13,077 nucleotides of DNA from CAWVWF01 sp963933885 (GTDB lineage Bacteria > Bacteroidota > Bacteroidia > Flavobacteriales_C > GCA-002722245), in assembly GCA_963933885.1 (NCBI GenBank), contig CAWVWF010000099.1, positions 1-13,077 on the forward strand. The letters run 5' to 3'. The notes beneath the pieces were generated by a model. That model saw only the letters and a list, made by a program, of their open reading frames with translations. It did not search any database and was not told the origin of the DNA. Both the position numbers and the translations under genes were made by a program. Shown here piece after piece: positions 5,228 to 11,224 of this stretch (position 1 is its first letter; each line of letters begins with the position of its first letter).

Positions 5228-6525
5228 TAATCTTCGTAAGGTATATTTTGCTGATGTGGATCAACAGCTGGTTTTCCTAAATGTTTTAATAATTCCTTCT
5301 CTAATTCTGGAGTAATAATATGTTCTATCGTTTCGGCACTTTCATGAACGTGATCACTTTGGATTTGCATGAATTTCTGCATGTACAATTCCCAAAGTCT
5401 GTGAATTCTAATAATCCTCTTAGCTTCCTTAGTTCCTTGTTCACTTAACATCCAAAGAGCTCCAGCTTTGATAACCCATTTCTTACCCGTTAGGATTTTT
5501 AACCCTTCCGATAGTTCTTTGCCTTCAATTGATCTGAAATTTTTAATCTCATCGAAAGTTCTACCTTTTGTTGCAGTATTATCATCTTCACCAATTCTGT
5601 ATAGGTACTTTAGTACATTATCAGAAATCATTTTCTTTCTATTCTTTCTTCCTTTGATTTTCTTTGTAATCATACCTTTCTCTGAAAACAATGAAGAGAA
5701 GATTGCAATTGTAGATAATACAACAATAATCCAAGGACCAGTTGGCATTAAAGGAGAGAGGTAAGAAATGAATACTCCAGCTACACTACTTATAACAGCG
5801 AATAATCCTGAAAGTAATATAGATTTTTTGAAATTGTTCGTCCAGAAGAAAGCGGAAGAAGCTGGTGTGATAATCAAGGCTGAGATCAATACGATTCCTA
5901 CAGTTTGAATACCGATGGCTGTACTGATGATGATTAATGCTGAAATTAAAATTTGAATGTTTCTGTTTTTTAATCCAATTGTGTGTGCAAAATTAGGATC
6001 GAATAAAGCGATTTTGAAATGCTGATAGAATATTGGAATTACAGTAATTACGAGCAAACTTAAGAACCCGAACACATACAAATCAGATTCTATGATTGTT
6101 GCTGCTTTCCCAAAAAGGAAGTCAGACAATCCACTTTGGTTTGAATTTCCTGATTCTTGAATTACAGATAGTAGTATAACACCAATAGAAAACATGAAGG
6201 AAAGTACGATCGCTATAGATGCATCTTTCTTAATTCGAGAAATAGATGTAATCCAATCTACTAAGAAAACAGAAATAGCACCTGCTATGATACCTCCCAG
6301 AATTAAATAAACAGGGTCTTTAACACCACTTAGCATGAATCCAATACAAATCCCTGGAAGAATAGAGTGGGAGACTGCATCAACGATTAACGCTTTCTTA
6401 TTTAATACAACCAATACTCCAACTATTCCACAAGTGAATCCAAGTAGAATTGTACCGAGCAAAACATTGTTAATGTTTGCATCCGCAAAGGAAAAGAAAT
6501 ATATAAGGTCGTTCCAAAAATTCAT
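5227..6525 (-). CDS. troC: Metal ABC permease fused to a DtxR-like winged-helix/metal-binding domain (TroC/YtgCR-like)
   Basis: Residues 1-280 are a Zn/Mn/Fe ABC permease with about eight helices and the motif VDAVSHSILPGI (48-59). A basic linker (KKIKGRKNRKK, 288-298) leads to a cytosolic DtxR/MntR-like region (300-432). That region has a winged helix (about 301-365), then HRLWE (375-379), AETIEH (397-402) and DPHQQNIP (422-429). These match the dimerisation and metal-binding part of the standalone regulator at 8250-8912, with His375, Glu398, Glu401 and His402 at ligand positions. The Asp ligand of MntR near the start of the domain is Asn303 here, and the recognition helix (about 334-348) lacks the Ser/Thr-rich sequence of true repressors. 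The same fusion is known in Chlamydia YtgCR. TAATG overlaps join it to both neighbours. It may sense metal at the transporter or be cleaved to a regulator. The symbol is family-level. Confidence 0.9.
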   Translation of the reverse strand: MNFWNDLIYFFSFADANINNVLLGTILLGFTCGIVGVLVVLNKKALIVDAVSHSILPGICIGFMLSGVKDPVYLILGGIIAGAISVFLVDWITSISRIKKDASIAIVLSFMFSIGVILLSVIQESGNSNQSGLSDFLFGKAATIIESDLYVFGFLSLLVITVIPIFYQHFKIALFDPNFAHTIGLKNRNIQILISALIIISTAIGIQTVGIVLISALIITPASSAFFWTNNFKKSILLSGLFAVISSVAGVFISYLSPLMPTGPWIIVVLSTIAIFSSLFSEKGMITKKIKGRKNRKKMISDNVLKYLYRIGEDDNTATKGRTFDEIKNFRSIEGKELSEGLKILTGKKWVIKAGALWMLSEQGTKEAKRIIRIHRLWELYMQKFMQIQSDHVHESAETIEHIITPELEKELLKHLGKPAVDPHQQNIPYED

Positions 6526-7316
6526 TATTCTGATTCTCTAATCGGGAATTGTTTTTCTTTATAAATCTGACCAATTTGCTGAAGCATCGCTAAGTTACCT
6601 CCATATGTATTTTGAAGTGTTTCTGTAGAGAAAACTTTCTCAGTAGGCCCACTTGCAACAATTCTTGTGTTTAGGAATACCATCCAATCGAAGTAATCCA
6701 TAGCAGATTGTAAATCATGATGAACTACAAAAATGGTTTTTCCTTCTTTTTGCATTTCGTACAGAATTTCAACAATAGCTTTTTCACTTGCCATATCAAC
6801 TCCTGCGAAAGGTTCATCCATGAAGTATATTTCAGCTTCTTGAGCTAATGCTCTTGCGATAAAAACTCTTTGTTGTTGTCCACCTGAAAGTTCCGAGATA
6901 TGTCGATCTGCAAAATCTAACATTTTAACTTTTTTCAAAGCTTCAACTGCGATTTGCTTATCCTCCTTTCTTAATCTTTTGAAAAGACTCAACTTTCCGT
7001 ATCGTCCCATTTCCACGACATCCAAAACGGTAGCAGGGAAATCCCAATCTACAGATTCTTTTTGTGGAACGTAAGCTACTTTATGTCTTACGTTTTTAAG
7101 TTGATCGTTTAGTATTTTAGAGTATCCACTAGCAACAGGAACTAAGCCCATGATTGCTTTTAATAGCGTAGATTTCCCAGCACCATTTGGACCAACAATA
7201 CCAACCATTTTACCTTTTGGGATACTGAAATCAGCATTCCATAGAACAGGCTTGTTGCTATATGCAACAGTTAAATCGTGTACTTCTAGAATTGGATTTT
7301 CAACTTGTTCGATCAT
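6525..7316 (-). CDS. troB: Metal ABC transporter ATPase (TroB/MntB/ZnuC family)
   Basis: This 263-aa cytoplasmic nucleotide-binding subunit couples ATP hydrolysis to metal import through the two permeases downstream. All ABC motifs are intact: Walker A GPNGAGKST (42-50), Q-loop Gln85 in YVPQK, signature LSGGQQQR (143-150), Walker B IYFMDEP (163-169) and H-loop His199-His200. VDWDFPATVLDVVEMGRYGK (89-108) is typical of Mn/Zn/Fe importers. The single ATPase gene implies a homodimer serving both permeases. Its stop overlaps the next permease start (TAATG, 6523-6527), and its start is 10 bp after the binding-protein stop. Length is normal. The symbol is a family-level name. Confidence 0.95.
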   Translation of the reverse strand: MIEQVENPILEVHDLTVAYSNKPVLWNADFSIPKGKMVGIVGPNGAGKSTLLKAIMGLVPVASGYSKILNDQLKNVRHKVAYVPQKESVDWDFPATVLDVVEMGRYGKLSLFKRLRKEDKQIAVEALKKVKMLDFADRHISELSGGQQQRVFIARALAQEAEIYFMDEPFAGVDMASEKAIVEILYEMQKEGKTIFVVHHDLQSAMDYFDWMVFLNTRIVASGPTEKVFSTETLQNTYGGNLAMLQQIGQIYKEKQFPIRESE

Positions 7317-7326
7317 CTTGTTCTGA

Positions 7327-8250
7327 TTATGGTTTTAAAGCCTCAACGATTGTAGTTGTGTTAGCCTTAATCATTTTGATATAAGTATTAGCACCACTTT
7401 TTTTATCTCCAAGTCCATCACTGAACAAAGTTCCTCCTTGTAATAATTTATGTCCTTTTGCTTCACAACCTTCGGAAACCGATTGGATGTTTTTCTCAGA
7501 AACAGAATTTTCAACAAAAATGGCTTTGATTTTACGAGCAACGATAAAGTCTGTTAGATCTGTAATTCCTCGGATCGAAATATCAGAAGCTGTATTTATT
7601 CCTTGAACACCTCTTACTTCAATGTTAAAAGCTCTACCATAATAACCGAATGCATCGTGCGCAGTTATTATTACTCTCGAAGAATCAGGAATTGATTTAA
7701 GTTGATCAACAACGAATTTTTCAGTTTCAGTAAGTTGAGCTAAATAAGTTACAGTTGCTGAATCTATATAATGCGCATTTTCTGGAAATTGCTTTGCAAA
7801 TAACTTACTTGCCAATTCAATAGAAGTGGCGAAAAGATTTATATCATGCCAGAAGTGTGGGTCGTAAGCTGTTCCGAAATCAGTAGTACTTCTTAATCTG
7901 TCTTTAGGAACGATGTTTCCTAATCCAATAACAAATTGTTTATTACTCATGTTGTGAATCGCATCAACCAAGTTCGCTTCGAAATGGATACCATTATATA
8001 CAATGGCATCTGCAGAAAGTAAACCCTTTAAATCTGAACTTTTACTTTTATAAGTATGTGGATCAACTCCAGGTCCCATTAAAGCTTCAACTTTAAATGT
8101 ACTTGGAAGAATGTTTCTTATTGCATCAGAAATTGTTTCTGTTGTACAGATAACAACTTTTTGATTTGACTTTTTTACATCGTTTCCATTACAAGAAATT
8201 ATAGTGATTGCGATTGTTATGATTGCTATGTAATTAATTAATTTTTTCAT
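7327..8250 (-). CDS. troA: TroA-type metal-binding lipoprotein of the ABC importer
   Basis: This 307-aa cluster A-I solute-binding protein captures the metal outside the inner membrane. A lipoprotein signal ends in IISC with lipidated Cys20. The four expected metal ligands are visible: His65 (VDPHTY), His132 (DPHFWHD), His198 (TAHDAFGYY) and Asp278 (LFSDGLGD). This His-His-His-Asp set and the surrounding HDAFGYY, VQGI and FVENS segments match Treponema TroA closely. There is no long His-rich loop of the kind seen in many ZnuA proteins. TroA-type sites bind Zn or Mn, so the substrate stays open (Mn, Zn or Fe). Its start overlaps the regulator's stop (TAATG, 8248-8252), so regulator and importer are made together. 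The symbol is family-level. Confidence 0.93.
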   Translation of the reverse strand: MKKLINYIAIITIAITIISCNGNDVKKSNQKVVICTTETISDAIRNILPSTFKVEALMGPGVDPHTYKSKSSDLKGLLSADAIVYNGIHFEANLVDAIHNMSNKQFVIGLGNIVPKDRLRSTTDFGTAYDPHFWHDINLFATSIELASKLFAKQFPENAHYIDSATVTYLAQLTETEKFVVDQLKSIPDSSRVIITAHDAFGYYGRAFNIEVRGVQGINTASDISIRGITDLTDFIVARKIKAIFVENSVSEKNIQSVSEGCEAKGHKLLQGGTLFSDGLGDKKSGANTYIKMIKANTTTIVEALKP

Positions 8251-8912
8251 TATTTTGCTTTTGAAACATTAAGATTAGAAGAGACTTTGTGAGAAATTGT
8301 TACTTCTAAATCGTTGTTGACTTTTATTTTTAAAGACTTGTCAAATGCGAAGAAATCAAGTACTTCGATTGATGAACCTAATTGTAACTGAATTCCATCT
8401 AGATAATTAAGGAAGTCTTTAGAGTCTTCCGATACACCTATAAGAATTCCTTTGTCGTTTACACTAAGCTTATCCAGCGTTACCATTTTTTGTACTGGAA
8501 ATTCACCTTTCTTATTGGGGATTGGATCTCCATGAGGGTCTGTTTTAGGGAAGCCTAAATGTTCGTCTAATCGATCAACCAATTTCGGAGAACGGATATG
8601 CTCCAGTTGTTCAGCGATATCATGTATCTCATCCCAACCAAACTTTAGTTTTTCAACTAAAAACACTTCCCATAGTCTGTGCTTTCTAATGATTTTTAAA
8701 GCAATCATTTCACCTTCTTTGGATAGGGAAGAACCTTGGTACTTGATATAGTTTACTAGTCCTTTTTCTGAAAGCTTTTTAACCATGTCGGTAACAGAAG
8801 AGGCTTTGGTGTTTAGTTCTTCAGCGATTGAGTTGGTAGAAACACCATTTTTAATGTTGGTGCTTAACTTGAAAATAGCTTTAAGATAATCTTCCTCTGT
8901 ACTAGACTGCAT
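8250..8912 (-). CDS. mntR: MntR/DtxR-family metal-dependent repressor
   Basis: This 220-aa three-domain regulator has an N-terminal winged helix (about 1-70, opening TEEDYLKAIFKL), a metal-binding dimerisation domain (about 72-140: HRLWE, AEQLEH, DPHGDPIP) and a C-terminal FeoA/SH3-like domain (about 145-215). Residues matching MntR ligands are Asp8, His78, Glu101, Glu104 and His105; MntR Glu11 is Lys here. ATG 8912 is chosen over an in-frame GTG at 8930, because that GTG overlaps the predicted -7 box and the usual MntR N-terminus starts just before TEEDY. A DtxR-type palindrome lies 33-48 bp upstream, implying autorepression when metal is abundant. It is the first gene of the six-gene uptake operon and overlaps the troA-like gene by TAATG. 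A leader hairpin GTGC-AAAA-GCAC (8930-8919) precedes the start. Confidence 0.92.
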   Translation of the reverse strand: MQSSTEEDYLKAIFKLSTNIKNGVSTNSIAEELNTKASSVTDMVKKLSEKGLVNYIKYQGSSLSKEGEMIALKIIRKHRLWEVFLVEKLKFGWDEIHDIAEQLEHIRSPKLVDRLDEHLGFPKTDPHGDPIPNKKGEFPVQKMVTLDKLSVNDKGILIGVSEDSKDFLNYLDGIQLQLGSSIEVLDFFAFDKSLKIKVNNDLEVTISHKVSSNLNVSKAK

Positions 8913-8929
8913 TTGCTTGTGCTTTTGCA

Positions 8930-8960
8930 CAAAGATAAAACATTTTTAGACTAATCTAAA
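8930..8960 (-). promoter_or_regulatory. Promoter of the metal-uptake operon
   Basis: On the minus strand the -7 box is TATCTTTG (8937-8930), a full match to TAnnTTTG. A TTTA at 8960-8957, 19 bp upstream, can serve as a near-consensus -33 element (TTTG). Transcription would begin near 8925, giving a leader of about a dozen bases before ATG 8912. The spacing equals that of the secD promoter at 11158-11188. The DtxR-type palindrome covers the -33 box and most of the spacer. Confidence 0.6.
8945..8960. promoter_or_regulatory. DtxR/MntR-type operator palindrome
   Basis: TTTAGACTAATCTAAA pairs at 7 of 8 dyad positions and resembles the DtxR-family pattern TTAGGnTAnnCTAA. It spans the predicted -33 box and most of the -33/-7 spacer of the promoter, 33-48 bp upstream of ATG 8912. 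Binding of the metal-loaded regulator here would shut off its own operon. The symmetry and position are seen; binding is inferred. Confidence 0.65.
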
Positions 8961-8967
8961 TACCTTT

Positions 8968-8983
8968 TTAAGGGTAGTCTAAA
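8968..8983. promoter_or_regulatory. Degenerate second operator-like site
   Basis: The half TAGTCTAAAAA (8975-8985) is the exact reverse complement of TTTTTAGACTA (8943-8953) in the main operator. The matching 16-bp window pairs at only 5 of 8 dyad positions. Its centre lies 23 bp from the centre of the main site, about two helical turns, so a second repressor dimer could bind cooperatively. Confidence 0.35.
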
Positions 8984-9007
8984 AATCCGTGAAAATGTAG
9001 TTGATAT

Positions 9008-11113
9008 TTACTTGATGAATTTAAAGCTAAAACGTTGTTTTCCTTTAACAAGAACACCCAAGTAAATACCACTTGTGATATTATTAACTGAGATTTCGTT
9101 TTGAGTATTTCCGCCTTGCTTGATCAATTTACCTGCAATAGAATAAATCGAGAAACTATCAAAGTTAAAGTTGATTATCTCTAATTGATTACTTTGAATT
9201 CGATACTTGATATTTGAGTCGTATCTGATAGGTGTAATTGAAGTTGGAAACTCACCTTTATGATACGCCATTCCTCCAGACAAATTCCCGATGAATAGAT
9301 CTAGGTAAGTGTCGTTATTTAAATCATGAGTAATAATAGAACTTCTACCACCATCTTTAGTTCTAGAAAAATCTTTATTGGTTAATTCTATATAACCCAT
9401 TTGTAAACTATCCATATTCTTATAATAGTAAACACTACCATCTTCGCTACCAACTAAAATTCTTGTTGTATCAGCATCCTTGAAGAAGTGTGGCGTTGAA
9501 AAACCATAAAAAGCACCAACGCTAAAATCTTGAGTTATAATCCCTCCAAAATCTTCCTCCTCAACACTAAAGTCTGCATTGTTTGCAGTTCCTTGGTTAG
9601 GGTAGAAGGTAAGTGTACCATCTTGTTCACCAACGATAAGATCTAGTATTAAGTCATTATTTACATCGAAGAGTTGAGGTGCTGCGAAATTCCCAACATC
9701 TATGCTATTATAAAAGCCATCTGCTAGGACAAAATTACATGGAGCTCCAGTTCCTGCTGTGTTATTATAGTAAGCGATTTTCCCACTTTCTAATCCGATA
9801 AATAAGTCATCATCGCCGTCACCATCTATATCTCCGATTGTAGGGAAGATGTAGGTTAAACCGTTATTACTTAAACCTAGATAATCATCCGTTATTAAAT
9901 CGAAAGCTGGATTTCCTACTGAACCAATGTTTCGGAGTAAAGCCAGTTTTCCAATTTGATTTCCACCAGATTTTTCTCCAGTATTACCAACTAATAAGTC
10001 CAATAAACCATCCTGGTTTTCATCAATCAAAATTGGATAAGCTCCTGCACCAAAATCTAGCATCTCATCAATTAGAAATTCATTTGTTTCAAAAGAAAAC
10101 GTGTCTTGTAAAACACCAATATTCTTATGTAATACTACTTTTTTATTATCACCATCATTATTACTTACACTTATTAAGTCGTTTTTCCCATCGAAATCAA
10201 CATCAGCATAACTTGCATATGGGAAAGTGTTTATGTCAACACTGTTGCTGTAGTTTGGGAAATCGATACTGGTTGTGTTGATTCTAGCGTGTGTGTTTGA
10301 GCCTCCATTGTTTAGATATATAAGGTTATTGAAAGCGATGTCTCCAACAATTATCTCGATGTCACCATCCTTATTCTGGTCCAAGGTTGTAATCGTAGAA
10401 CCTGTATGTCTTCGTTTGGTTGAATTCTCTTTTTTGCTAACGGCACCGCATTGTTGATTTAAATCTATACTATTCGTATTTGAGTTTTCAGTGAATTCTC
10501 CCCAGCAATTAGAACTTAGTTTAAATTGTAATTGATCACAGTTTGAAAAATTATCCATTGAAAGATTTTCATGATATTCGATAGTTGTTCCATTAATCTC
10601 AAAAGAAAGAACATCCAGATCACCATCGCCATCAATATCTACAATTCCTGGAATATCTAGATTAGAAACATATAAGTTAGATGTGAAACTACTATAGTCA
10701 GATTCAAGAATATTCTTTTCCAAAACGAAATTCATATTTCCTGTATTTCTATAAACTCTTATTCCTCCAGAAGTACCAGTGAAAATATCAGCAAGTCCAT
10801 CACAGTTGAAGTCTCTAAACAACACCCATCTTTCGAAAAGTAGATTGGAATTAAAAGGTTGAAATGTAAGATTGTTATTATTAAATAGAAGTAGACGTTT
10901 TCCACTTTTATCGAAAGCAACTAAATCTACTTTTCCGTCATTATCAAAATCAATGTTAGAGAAAATAGGATAATTTAATCCACCTTCCCAAGCTCTATTT
11001 AGTTGGGTTGATCCTTCTTGAACATTAATATCATAAGATCTAGAGAAAGTATATTGTCCAAATGATGTTTTGGTAAAACTTAAAATGGTGATTATCAGTG
11101 CTATCCGAATCAT
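9008..11113 (-). CDS. Secreted FG-GAP/VCBS repeat protein with T9SS sorting domain
   Basis: A signal peptide (MIRIALIITILSFTKTSFGQ) leads a 701-aa protein that should cross the inner membrane by Sec and the outer membrane by the type IX system. The middle holds about nine FG-GAP-like units marked by Asp-rich loops: DFDNDGKVD (55-63), DFNCDGLAD (101-109), DIDGDGDLD (159-167), DQNKDGDIE (245-253), DVDFDGKND (304-312), DENQDGLLD (364-372), DIDGDGDDD (428-436), DVNNDLILD (483-491) and DLNNDTYLD (597-605). These loops usually bind calcium and suggest a beta-propeller. The last ~70 residues (YRIQSNQLEI...SIYSIAGKLIKQG...ITSGIYLGVL...FSFKFIK) fit a type A sorting domain for cell-surface anchoring or release. 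The substrate or partner is unknown. It is divergent from the secD-like gene and 77 bp upstream of the metal operon start. Confidence 0.92.
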   Translation of the reverse strand: MIRIALIITILSFTKTSFGQYTFSRSYDINVQEGSTQLNRAWEGGLNYPIFSNIDFDNDGKVDLVAFDKSGKRLLLFNNNNLTFQPFNSNLLFERWVLFRDFNCDGLADIFTGTSGGIRVYRNTGNMNFVLEKNILESDYSSFTSNLYVSNLDIPGIVDIDGDGDLDVLSFEINGTTIEYHENLSMDNFSNCDQLQFKLSSNCWGEFTENSNTNSIDLNQQCGAVSKKENSTKRRHTGSTITTLDQNKDGDIEIIVGDIAFNNLIYLNNGGSNTHARINTTSIDFPNYSNSVDINTFPYASYADVDFDGKNDLISVSNNDGDNKKVVLHKNIGVLQDTFSFETNEFLIDEMLDFGAGAYPILIDENQDGLLDLLVGNTGEKSGGNQIGKLALLRNIGSVGNPAFDLITDDYLGLSNNGLTYIFPTIGDIDGDGDDDLFIGLESGKIAYYNNTAGTGAPCNFVLADGFYNSIDVGNFAAPQLFDVNNDLILDLIVGEQDGTLTFYPNQGTANNADFSVEEEDFGGIITQDFSVGAFYGFSTPHFFKDADTTRILVGSEDGSVYYYKNMDSLQMGYIELTNKDFSRTKDGGRSSIITHDLNNDTYLDLFIGNLSGGMAYHKGEFPTSITPIRYDSNIKYRIQSNQLEIINFNFDSFSIYSIAGKLIKQGGNTQNEISVNNITSGIYLGVLVKGKQRFSFKFIK

Positions 11114-11157
11114 GTAAATAAAGCTACTAATATTCTTTCAATAATACCTAATAACTC

Positions 11158-11188
11158 TTTGTCATATTCATATGATGGATTATATTTG
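11158..11188 (+). promoter_or_regulatory. Promoter of the secD-like gene
   Basis: TTTG (11158-11161), then 19 bp, then TATATTTG (11181-11188), a full match to the Bacteroidota -33/-7 consensus (TTTG-N17-23-TAnnTTTG). Transcription would begin about 5-7 bp later, leaving a leader of about 30 bases before ATG 11225. It is the best-formed promoter in the window, as expected for an essential gene. Confidence 0.7.
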
Positions 11189-11224
11189 GCGGTCATTAAA
11201 TTGAATTGAATTAAAATAAAAACA

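Noticed and set aside
4740..6541. Plus-strand open frames opposite the two permease genes
   Set aside because: They overlap well-supported permease codons in antisense and show no family resemblance.
8943..8985. Stem-loop (11-bp arms) that could be a terminator for the FG-GAP gene
   Set aside because: The T-run precedes the stem and the 3' side ends in A residues on either strand, opposite to an intrinsic terminator; the arms are better explained as operator halves.
10033..10457. Plus-strand open frames opposite the FG-GAP gene
   Set aside because: Low-complexity His/Tyr/Cys-rich translations that mirror Asp/Asn-rich codons on the coding strand; no independent support.
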